Part shown: positions 1 through 4,791 of the stretch, one piece after another | Position numbering within the stretch: position 1 is the first letter of the stretch | How the letters are laid out: each line of letters starts with the position of its first letter | From: DAIDKA01 sp035485475 | GTDB lineage: Bacteria; Pseudomonadota; Gammaproteobacteria; Steroidobacterales; Steroidobacteraceae | Assembly: GCA_035485475.1 (NCBI GenBank) | Contig: DATHOA010000355.1 | Location: 1-10,162 of the forward strand | Direction of reading: 5' to 3' | DNA length: 10,162 nucleotides | Program-made: the position numbers and the translations under genes | The notes under the pieces: model-generated | Databases searched by the model: none | What the model was told of the DNA's origin: nothing | What the model saw: the letters and a program-made list of their open reading frames with translations, nothing else

Positions 1-1
1 C

Positions 2-220
2 GGGCCGCGAGGGGTCAATGGGTTGATTGTGAGGTCATGGGTATGCAGCGACTGTGGTGAGTCGCATGACCGGGACGTGAACGCGGCCCGGAATATCCTG
101 ATCGGGTCCAGGTGTCGGACCTCCATGTGCGGGAATGAGCCCTCGTCCTGGCTGATTCCGCCGAGCCGCGTCTATCGCGTGCGCGAGGCAGGGATAGAAT
201 CAGCCTGGGCGGCGGCATGA
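2..220 (+). CDS. tnpB: TnpB (IS200/IS605-type OrfB) C-terminal end, truncated by the window edge
   Basis: The reading frame enters from the left edge; no start codon is needed because an open frame continues to base 2. It carries the hallmark end of TnpB: a CSDC knuckle (second half of the OrfB zinc ribbon) followed by HDRDVNAARNIL, which contains the third RuvC aspartate. TnpB proteins are RNA-guided DNA nucleases encoded by IS200/IS605 and IS1341-type elements; the zinc ribbon and RuvC-III are the last parts of the roughly 370-400 residue protein. The residues after NIL (about 40, ending in an alanine run) are poorly conserved and overlap the presumed guide-RNA scaffold. No tnpA is visible, but it could lie outside the window. 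Whether the full protein is intact cannot be judged. Family assignment is firm from the motif. Confidence 0.88.
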   Translation, partial: GPRGVNGLIVRSWVCSDCGESHDRDVNAARNILIGSRCRTSMCGNEPSSWLIPPSRVYRVREAGIESAWAAA

Positions 221-240
221 GCACCGGCTGATCGCCGCGT
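100..240 (+). ncRNA. Possible TnpB guide-RNA (omega/reRNA) scaffold at the element's right end
   Basis: TnpB guide RNAs are known to come from the 3' end of tnpB and the following element end. Here that stretch is unusually self-complementary. GGTCC at 105-109 pairs with GGACC at 117-121. GGAATGAGCC at 132-141 pairs with GGCTGATTCC at 150-159 with one mismatch. GAATCAGCC at 197-205 is a perfect complement of 150-158, so two folds compete for the same strand. GCGGCG at 209-214 pairs with CGCCGC at 233-238. The pairings are seen in the sequence; the RNA identity is inferred from position only, and the 3' boundary of the element is not known. Confidence 0.4.
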
Positions 241-365
241 GGGTATTCTGCGGTTTTCGCGTCCTCCACAGCATCGTCCATTCCACCTTCAACGTGGTGA
301 GCATTGATCCCTACTTGTTGCAGGCCCTCGCCGAGGGCCGCCTGGCGTCACCTGCCCGCCAATAG
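225..365 (+). pseudogene. Orphan C-terminal remnant, MAPEG-like membrane protein
   Basis: An open frame of 46 codons ends at a TAG at 363-365 and has no start of its own; upstream it runs back into the TnpB element. The segment AWVFCGFRVLHSIVHSTFN resembles the last conserved helix of MAPEG-family proteins (membrane-associated eicosanoid/glutathione metabolism fold), where an aromatic-rich helix is followed by an R-x-x-H-S motif and a conserved Asn. After that Asn the usual Arg is not seen and the tail (to SPARQ) does not match the family, so the remnant may itself be shifted or decayed. The likely explanation is that the element inserted into or deleted the 5' part of this gene. The family call is from memory of the motif and is tentative. 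Confidence 0.4.
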
Positions 366-438
366 GCTGGCGCCGACAGGAGCAGGCGGCCGGAGCGAAT
401 AGGGCGTACCATGTTGCAGCACGGTTTCAGAGCCTCGT

Positions 439-461
439 GGCGGGCGCATTTCGCCCTCGCC
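439..461 (+). other. GC-rich hairpin in the gap before the zinc-ribbon gene
   Basis: GGGCG at 442-446 pairs with CGCCC at 452-456 around a five-base loop, and GGC at 439-441 pairs with GCC at 459-461 across a two-base bulge. There is no T tract after it. It lies 29 bases ahead of the zinc-ribbon start, so it would be in that gene's leader if the promoter is further upstream. I see no convincing -35/-10 pair between 366 and 490. Confidence 0.25.
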
Positions 462-477
462 GCTAGCAGACTCCCGT

Positions 478-483
478 ACGGAG
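478..483 (+). promoter_or_regulatory. Ribosome-binding site of the zinc-ribbon gene
   Basis: ACGGAG lies seven bases before the ATG at 491. This spacing is what makes the small frame credible as a gene. Confidence 0.55.
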
Positions 484-490
484 CTGCACT

Positions 491-691
491 ATGCTTGTCA
501 ATTGTCCGCAATGCGGGCGTTCCATCGAATCCCCCGCCGCCGGGCGCTCGCGCACGGTTCCCCTGATCGTTTGTCCCTGCTGCGGCAAGTTTGCCGTGCG
601 CGTGGAATCGACCGAGGGCGTCGCACACGCGACCGTAAAGACCGCCTCGCCTTGGATACTGCCGCTGCCACCATTGCCCCCGGTGCGGTAG
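491..691 (+). CDS. Small zinc-ribbon protein, function unknown
   Basis: A 66-residue protein with two CxxC knuckles, CPQC at residues 5-8 and CPCC at 28-31, separated by a 19-residue loop that holds SIESPAAGRS. This is the layout of a single treble-clef or rubredoxin-type zinc ribbon, so it should bind one zinc ion. A third cysteine (C30) sits inside the second knuckle. The C-terminal third (from about residue 50) is proline- and leucine-rich, ending LPLPPLPPVR, with no further domain. The start is supported by ACGGAG seven bases upstream. It stands alone: the insertion-sequence scar is upstream and the hydrolase downstream reads the same way 118 bases later. I do not recognise a named family. 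Cytoplasmic location is inferred from the lack of a signal peptide. Confidence 0.6.
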   Translation: MLVNCPQCGRSIESPAAGRSRTVPLIVCPCCGKFAVRVESTEGVAHATVKTASPWILPLPPLPPVR

Positions 692-704
692 AGGCGACTG
701 CCGG

Positions 705-731
705 GACTCGTGGCGGTAGCGCCTACGAGTC
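705..731 (+). other. Hairpin after the zinc-ribbon gene (terminator-like, no T tract)
   Basis: GACTCGT at 705-711 pairs with ACGAGTC at 725-731, and GGCG at 712-715 pairs with CGCC at 720-723 with one bulged T; the loop is GTAG. It begins 13 bases after the stop codon. The absence of a T tract argues against a classical intrinsic terminator, but it could protect the mRNA 3' end. Confidence 0.35.
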
Positions 732-752
732 GATGAGGGTGCCACCGGACAG

Positions 753-769
753 ACCGCGCCAGGCGCGGT
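753..769 (+). repeat. Perfect 8-bp palindrome with one-base centre
   Basis: ACCGCGCC, A, GGCGCGGT is fully symmetric. It lies 41 bases before the hydrolase start, where a repressor or activator dimer could bind. It could equally be a second hairpin in the mRNA between the two genes. Only the symmetry itself is observed. Confidence 0.35.
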
Positions 770-809
770 GGAGCAGGCTGGGGCATCGCAATCGCCGTGA
801 GTGGTCGAT

Positions 810-2399
810 ATGCCCTTGAGCGTACCCGTATTGCCCGGCTGGCAGCGGTATCTGCCCGCGCTGTCGATGCTGTTTCTGGCGAGCTGCGGCGGCAGTGGTA
901 ACGACAGCGGAATGAGCGGCGGGCAGGGGTCATCCCCCGGCACCAGTTCGACCCCACCCGAAGGCACGTTGCTGCAAAGTCCGGGGCAACTGATCTCAAC
1001 GGTAACCGCGCCAAGCCTCCTGGTTGAGCTCAATCTGGCGACCAATCCGCCGCTACTGGCGCTGAGTGGCTCGCCGGTCTGCGACGTGCTGATCTACAAG
1101 ATCCAGTACGAGACCGTGGGCGGTGCGAACGAACCGACTACGGCCTCCGCTGCCCTGATGATACCCAGCGGCCTGGGCTCGAATTGTACGGGCGCGCGGC
1201 CCATCGTCATGTATGCCCACGGCACCACGACTGAACGCACCTTCGACATGACGGATCTGAGCAATGCCGAGGCGCTGGGCATGGCCGGGATTTTCGCCTC
1301 GCAGGGGTACATCGTCGTGGCGCCTAACTACGCCGGCTACGACACCTCGACGCTTCCCTACCACCCCTATCTGATCGCCGCGCAGCAATCGAGGGACATG
1401 ATCGATGCGCTGACCGCCGCGCGTAAGGCGCTACCGATCGCCTCGGCAACGCTCACCCAGGACAGCGGGCAGCTGTTCATTACCGGTTACTCCCAGGGCG
1501 GCTACGTCGCGATGGCGACGCATCGGGCCATGGAGGCGGCCGGCATGAAAGTCACGGCCTCTGCGCCGCTGTCGGGACCCTACGCCCTGGCAGCGTTCGC
1601 CGATGCGGTGTTCTACGGGGCGGTCAATGGCGGGGCGCCGATCTCGACCACGTTGCTGGTTACCGCGTACCAGGCCGCCTACGGGAATATCTACGCCAAT
1701 GCGACCGACGTGTTCGAGCCCCAGTACGCCAGCGGCATTGAGACCCTGCTGCCGACCACCCTGACCCGCGCGCAGCTGTATGCGCAGGGGAAACTGCCGC
1801 AATATGCGTTATTCAGCGCGACCCCGCCGGCACCGCAGTTTGCGGACATCACACCGGCGACGACGCCTGCGAACCTGGCTCCGGTCTTCGCACTCGGGTT
1901 TGGGAGCGGCAATTTGATTCTGAACAGCTTCAGGCTCAGCTACCTGGAGGATGCTCAGCAGAATCCGGACGGCGGGTTTCCCGCGGTGACGACCGGTGTG
2001 GCGGCGGCGGCGCCGCAGCTGCCCTGGCGGCAGGCGCTGCAAAAAAATGACTTGCGCAACTGGGTCCCTGTAGCCCCGATGCAGTTGTGCGGCGGAGCCG
2101 ATGACCCCGAGGTGTTCTGGTTCAACACGCAACTCATGCAGGCTTACTGGACGGCACATCCACCGGCGGCGGCCTCACTCGCAGTGGTGGATCTTGAAAC
2201 AACGCTCCCGTCCCCGGATCCCTATGGCACCGTGAAGCAGGAATTTCAGGCTGCCAAAGCGCTGATCGCGGCCGACGCCATCGCGCAGGGCGCGACGGAT
2301 GGCGGCTTCCTGGCGGTGACCGAGGCCTATCACGCCACCCTGGTCGCACCGTTTTGCCTGGCCGCGACCCGGTCGTTTTTCGCGAATCAGATTCACTAG
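810..2399 (+). CDS. Lipoprotein alpha/beta hydrolase, secretory-lipase type
   Basis: A 529-residue exported esterase or lipase. The N-terminus has a hydrophobic stretch ending in the lipobox LASC, with the lipidated Cys at residue 26, then a Gly/Ser-rich linker (27-50). The hydrolase core shows an oxyanion-loop HGT at 137-139, the nucleophile elbow GYSQGG with Ser228, GGADD at 428-432 supplying the catalytic Asp (431 or 432), and YHATL with His508. This order and the CGGADDPEVFW context resemble the secretory lipase (LIP) family. Cysteines 91/126 and 427/515 could form disulfides, consistent with export. Substrate is unknown; short-chain esters are plausible. ATG 810 was chosen; an in-frame GTG at 801 would add three residues, and neither has a strong ribosome site. 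The gene contains a possible frameshift signal at 2042-2090. Confidence 0.88.
   Translation: MPLSVPVLPGWQRYLPALSMLFLASCGGSGNDSGMSGGQGSSPGTSSTPPEGTLLQSPGQLISTVTAPSLLVELNLATNPPLLALSGSPVCDVLIYKIQYETVGGANEPTTASAALMIPSGLGSNCTGARPIVMYAHGTTTERTFDMTDLSNAEALGMAGIFASQGYIVVAPNYAGYDTSTLPYHPYLIAAQQSRDMIDALTAARKALPIASATLTQDSGQLFITGYSQGGYVAMATHRAMEAAGMKVTASAPLSGPYALAAFADAVFYGAVNGGAPISTTLLVTAYQAAYGNIYANATDVFEPQYASGIETLLPTTLTRAQLYAQGKLPQYALFSATPPAPQFADITPATTPANLAPVFALGFGSGNLILNSFRLSYLEDAQQNPDGGFPAVTTGVAAAAPQLPWRQALQKNDLRNWVPVAPMQLCGGADDPEVFWFNTQLMQAYWTAHPPAAASLAVVDLETTLPSPDPYGTVKQEFQAAKALIAADAIAQGATDGGFLAVTEAYHATLVAPFCLAATRSFFANQIH
2042..2090 (+). promoter_or_regulatory. Candidate -1 frameshift site inside the hydrolase gene
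   Basis: Read in the gene's frame the bases are A AAA AAT (2042-2048), matching the X XXY YYZ slippery pattern. A five-base spacer follows, then a stem GCGCAACTG (2054-2062) pairing with CAGTTGTGC (2082-2090) over nine pairs with one G-U, closing a 19-base loop. In the -1 frame the next codon is TGA at 2048-2050, so shifted ribosomes would stop at once. The product would be about 413 residues and lack the catalytic Asp and His. The pattern is observed; its use is not shown. Confidence 0.3.
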
Positions 2400-2427
2400 G
2401 CCGCGCGGGCCCCCCTTGGAAATCCCG

Positions 2428-2461
2428 TGCCGGCTCGCGCCATCCCTGGCGCCAGCCGGCA
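2428..2461. terminator. Strong hairpin between convergent genes, possible bidirectional terminator
   Basis: TGCCGGCT at 2428-2435 pairs perfectly with AGCCGGCA at 2454-2461. After one C-C mismatch, GCGCC (2437-2441) pairs with GGCGC (2448-2452), leaving a six-base loop. It lies between the stop of the plus-strand hydrolase (2399) and the stop of the minus-strand PRC-barrel gene (2477), where a shared terminator is expected. No long T tract follows on either side, so efficiency is uncertain. Confidence 0.45.
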
Positions 2462-2476
2462 TCGGGCTGCACCCCT

Positions 2477-2833
2477 TCAGCTGAACTTGCTGTAGTAGCT
2501 GTCGACGCGCGTGCCATAAGCACTGTCGTAGGTGGGCGCGGCATCGAGTTGATAGCGCGGCGCGTTCTCGAGATTGTTCTTGTCGAGCGGCACCACGTAG
2601 CCGTCCTTGGCGGTGTCGTACTTGAGGACATTCCACGGGATGGGATAGCGATCAGATCCAATCCCCAGGAAGCCGCCAAACTCGAGTACCGCATACCGGA
2701 CATGGCCCGTGCGCTTGTCAATCATCAGATCGTCAATCGATCCGAGCTTATCGCCGGTGCCATTGAATACGGCTGTGCCTTCCACCTTGTCTGACGAAAT
2801 CACATAGCCGCTGGTGTTACTGGTCGTTGTCAT
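2477..2833 (-). CDS. PRC-barrel domain protein
   Basis: A 118-residue soluble protein. Residues 8-84 form a PRC-barrel: SGYVISSDKVEGT opens it, then GDKLGSIDDLMID (28-40) and the RYAVLEFGGFLGIGSDRYPIPW strand pair (46-67), the most typical segment of bacterial stress-type PRC proteins. The tail (85-118) is Tyr- and Asp-rich, with APRYQLDAAPTYDSAYG, as often follows this domain in small proteobacterial copies. PRC-barrels act as small binding modules in RNA processing, photosynthetic reaction centres and stress proteins; a specific role cannot be given here. The start at 2833 is fixed by a perfect AGGAGG six bases upstream; a longer frame beginning at 2863 is not needed. It is the last of four minus-strand genes, separated by 129 bases from the one before, so it may have its own promoter. 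Confidence 0.9.
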   Translation of the reverse strand: MTTTSNTSGYVISSDKVEGTAVFNGTGDKLGSIDDLMIDKRTGHVRYAVLEFGGFLGIGSDRYPIPWNVLKYDTAKDGYVVPLDKNNLENAPRYQLDAAPTYDSAYGTRVDSYYSKFS

Positions 2834-2839
2834 CGTAGT

Positions 2840-2845
2840 CCTCCT
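2840..2845 (-). promoter_or_regulatory. Consensus ribosome-binding site of the PRC-barrel gene
   Basis: AGGAGG on the minus strand with a six-base spacer to the ATG at 2833. It is the strongest ribosome site in the window and decides the start against the longer in-frame option at 2863, suggesting high expression. Confidence 0.8.
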
Positions 2846-2939
2846 AACGGGCCGTGGAATCAAGGTCGCGGCGATCGTGACATCGGCAAATGCCAGCAGG
2901 CGTCCGTGAACGGCCGGGAAACACGGTCGGACGGGACCT

Positions 2940-2952
2940 ACGGCAACGCCGT
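2940..2952. other. Short hairpin after the ESFPASDPP gene
   Basis: ACGGC at 2940-2944 and GCCGT at 2948-2952 pair around a three-base loop, starting 10 bases past the stop of the minus-strand gene at 2963. It has no T tract; it could be a weak transcription pause or an mRNA end structure. I see no clear promoter elements in the rest of the 129-base gap (2834-2962). Confidence 0.25.
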
Positions 2953-2962
2953 GGCCCGTGGG

Positions 2963-3115
2963 TCAGGAGTTCTTGGCGTCGGGCGGCTCGGTGGATTGCG
3001 GCCGGGGTTTGGCCTCGTTCGGCTCGATGGAATGCACGGCCGGCGGATCGCTGGCGGGGAAGCTTTCCTCGAGGGCCTCATCGAGCCGACTATCCAGATC
3101 AGGTGTGGCGTTCAT
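2963..3115 (-). CDS. Small ESFPASDPP-motif protein, function unknown
   Basis: A 50-residue acidic, proline-rich protein. Its N-terminal half carries LDEALEESFPASDPPA (residues 11-26), a motif I recognise from many short proteobacterial hypothetical proteins, typically written as D-x-x-x-x-E-S-F-P-A-S-D-P-P. The remainder (27-50) is low-complexity, rich in Pro, Glu and Lys, and probably disordered. There is no signal peptide. The ATG at 3115 was chosen because the motif starts just behind it; the longer upstream frame only shadows the neighbouring gene. No Shine-Dalgarno is seen; a TAAATT hexamer seven bases before the ATG (3123-3128) could be a -10 box, which would give a nearly leaderless mRNA. 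It follows the ABM gene by 62 bases on the same strand. Function is unknown for the family as far as I know. Confidence 0.65.
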   Translation of the reverse strand: MNATPDLDSRLDEALEESFPASDPPAVHSIEPNEAKPRPQSTEPPDAKNS

Positions 3116-3177
3116 GGTGGATAATTTACGCCGAATCCATGGCGGCAATCCACACTGATACGGCGCGCCCGCAACGC

Positions 3178-3582
3178 TTAAGGCTTGCTGCTCACCAGTA
3201 TCAAGCGTTCGGCTGCAGGCGGCCCGTCGAGCAAATCCTTGATCGCGGTTGCCATGGCCTGGGTATTCGGATCCTGGCCGTGGGCCTTGACCGCCTCGGC
3301 ATCCCGGTAATGCTCGATCAGCACGTACGTCTGGGAGTCCGCCGTGGGCAGGTACAGGTCGTAGTAGACATTGCCCGGCTCCGAATTTCGCAGCTGGCCC
3401 TGCAGCTTGGTCATGATCTTCTCGAAGTCGGCGTTGCGACCGGCTTTGATCTTGAACCTCACCACGAAGGTGGTGGGTGCCGGGCCGGCCGTCACGGCCG
3501 GTGCGCCGCCAGCGGGTGTCTGTGCATGGGCCGCGCTCAACAGGCATAGCGCGGCCGCTGCCGTCATCATTCCAGCCTTCAT
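3178..3582 (-). CDS. Exported ABM-domain (antibiotic biosynthesis/quinol monooxygenase-like) protein
   Basis: A 134-residue protein with a signal peptide: MKAGMM, a hydrophobic core through residue 17, and cleavage after AHA at residue 20. A Gly/Pro/Ala linker (21-37) leads to a dimeric alpha/beta ABM domain at about 38-131. Its strands and helices match the family: FVVRFKIKAG, then NADFEKIMTKLQ, the YYDLYLPTADSQTYVLIEHYRDAEAVKAH segment (73-101), and a closing RLILV strand. Family members include quinol oxidases such as YgiN and cofactor-free monooxygenases, but many are of unknown activity; export to the periplasm is uncommon for those enzymes. The start at 3582 has GGGG six bases upstream within TGAAGGGGAT, so the ribosome site directly abuts the stop of the upstream propeller gene 11 bases away. 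This indicates translational coupling. Confidence 0.85.
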   Translation of the reverse strand: MKAGMMTAAAALCLLSAAHAQTPAGGAPAVTAGPAPTTFVVRFKIKAGRNADFEKIMTKLQGQLRNSEPGNVYYDLYLPTADSQTYVLIEHYRDAEAVKAHGQDPNTQAMATAIKDLLDGPPAAERLILVSSKP

Positions 3583-3586
3583 AGGT

Positions 3587-3596
3587 ATCCCCTTCA
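3587..3596 (-). promoter_or_regulatory. Ribosome site adjoining the upstream stop codon (coupling)
   Basis: On the minus strand the propeller gene's TGA (3596-3594) runs straight into AGGGGAT, which serves the ABM start at 3582. Ribosomes ending on the first gene would sit on the second gene's initiation site, favouring fixed co-production. Confidence 0.6.
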
Positions 3597-4721
3597 GTGC
3601 TCGGCCGCAGGTGGTGCGAACTGCAGATAACTCAGCCGGTTCGCGCCGCCGTCGGCAATCCATAACCGGTTCACCAGTCGCGTCGGGGGCTCCCGGTCGC
3701 TGCCCGCCGTAAGTCCCGCACCGCGGCCATCGGCGCCGGCCGGGAATTCAGTCACCACGCCATCCGGCGTGACGCGCCCGACGCTTGCACCGCGGGTGTA
3801 CCACAGGTTGTGGTCGGGTCCGACGGCGATGTTGATGGCGGATGCACTCCCGGCTGGCATCGGATACTCGCTGACCGTGCCGCTGTAGGTGATGCGGCCG
3901 ACGCGATTGCCGTCGGTGCGGAGGCCATCCATGCCACCGGACAGTTCAACGAACCACAAGGCCCCATCAGGCCCCATCGTGATGTCGCCGGGCCCGCTGT
4001 TCGGACGCGGCAGGGGAAACTCCGTGATCACACCCTTGGGGGTGATGCGGCCGATCTTGTCCGTCCGGTATTCGGAGAACCAGATGTTGCCATCGCCGCC
4101 CGCGGCGAGCGCGCGCGGACCGCTGTCGGGAGTCGGCGGTGTAAATTCGCTGATCACGCCCTTCGGGGTGATGCGCGCGACCTTGCCCGCGGCGAACATG
4201 CCAAACCAGATGTTGCCGTCCATGCCCAGGGCAATGGCACGGGGCTGACTGTTCGCCGTGGGAATATCCCATTCAGTGATGTTGCCGTTCTGGGTGATGC
4301 GGGCCATGCGGTTGCCGCTGTGTTCGGAGAACCACAGGTTGCCATCGGCGCCGCGCGCGAGGATGCGCGGCGAGCTGTCCGGATGCGGCAGCGGAAATTC
4401 CAGCAAACCGGTGCCATCCGGATTCATGCTGCCGATGCGATTGCCGCTGCCTTCCGTAAACCAGATCCGGCCATCCGCCGCGACCACAACCGTCGTCGGT
4501 CCGCTGCGTTCGTGGGGCAGGGGAAAGAAATGCACCTGGCCGTCCGTAACCAGCCCGGTTTCATGTGGCGCAAGCCAGCGCTGCTGTCCGGGGTCGGGGG
4601 TCGCAGCAATACCGGGCGTGCTATGCCCCGGAAGTGTCAGCCAGACAGCGGTCACCGCCCCGGCCAGCGCCGCAGCGTGATTTCGGCAACGATGTTGCAC
4701 TTTGCATCCTGTTACCGGCAT
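3594..4721 (-). CDS. Secreted Vgb-type seven-bladed beta-propeller (virginiamycin B lyase-like)
   Basis: A 375-residue protein with a probable signal peptide (basic residues 7-14, hydrophobic 15-30, cleavage near 40). Seven propeller strands of the W-F/I-x-x type are visible: WFTE 87, WFSE 130, WFGM 172, WFSE 214, WFVE 256, WYTR 307 and WIAD 354, spaced 42-51 residues. Between them recur DGNLWF, N-R/K-I-G-R-I-T and EFPLP, the signature of Vgb family propellers. True streptogramin B lyases use His residues in P-H-x-I turns plus a Glu; here those turns read GPTT, SPRI, QPRA, GPRA, GPGD, so the catalytic His appear absent. A periplasmic binding or lactonase-like role is more likely than antibiotic lysis. 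The start at 4721 has GAGGAT five bases upstream; an in-frame ATG at 4793 would run into the divergent gene. Confidence 0.82.
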   Translation of the reverse strand: MPVTGCKVQHRCRNHAAALAGAVTAVWLTLPGHSTPGIAATPDPGQQRWLAPHETGLVTDGQVHFFPLPHERSGPTTVVVAADGRIWFTEGSGNRIGSMNPDGTGLLEFPLPHPDSSPRILARGADGNLWFSEHSGNRMARITQNGNITEWDIPTANSQPRAIALGMDGNIWFGMFAAGKVARITPKGVISEFTPPTPDSGPRALAAGGDGNIWFSEYRTDKIGRITPKGVITEFPLPRPNSGPGDITMGPDGALWFVELSGGMDGLRTDGNRVGRITYSGTVSEYPMPAGSASAINIAVGPDHNLWYTRGASVGRVTPDGVVTEFPAGADGRGAGLTAGSDREPPTRLVNRLWIADGGANRLSYLQFAPPAAEH

Positions 4722-4726
4722 GGCAG

Positions 4727-4732
4727 ATCCTC
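4727..4732 (-). promoter_or_regulatory. Ribosome site of the Vgb-like gene
   Basis: GAGGAT with a five-base spacer to the ATG at 4721. It supports this start over the in-frame ATG at 4793. Confidence 0.6.
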
Positions 4733-4745
4733 GTGACAGGTCTGA

Positions 4746-4774
4746 AGCTTCTGGCCCGACCGGCAGCGTATCAT
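4746..4774 (+). promoter_or_regulatory. Weak candidate promoter for the MFS-MurJ pair
   Basis: TATCAT at 4769-4774 differs from the -10 consensus by one base. The hexamer 17 bases before it is a poor -35. It sits in the 70-base gap between divergent genes, the expected promoter location, but the match is weak and a second promoter reading left must also be here. Confidence 0.25.
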
Positions 4775-4791
4775 TTCGCACTTTGGTGGGC

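Noticed and set aside
311..1045. Minus-strand open frames across the 5' end of the hydrolase and the zinc-ribbon gene
   Set aside because: They cross two plus-strand genes that have ribosome sites or motifs, and encode Arg/Ala-rich sequence without known features.
3810..4736. Plus-strand open frame of 308 codons opposite the Vgb-like gene
   Set aside because: It contains periodic repeats only because it mirrors the propeller blades; no independent evidence for expression.
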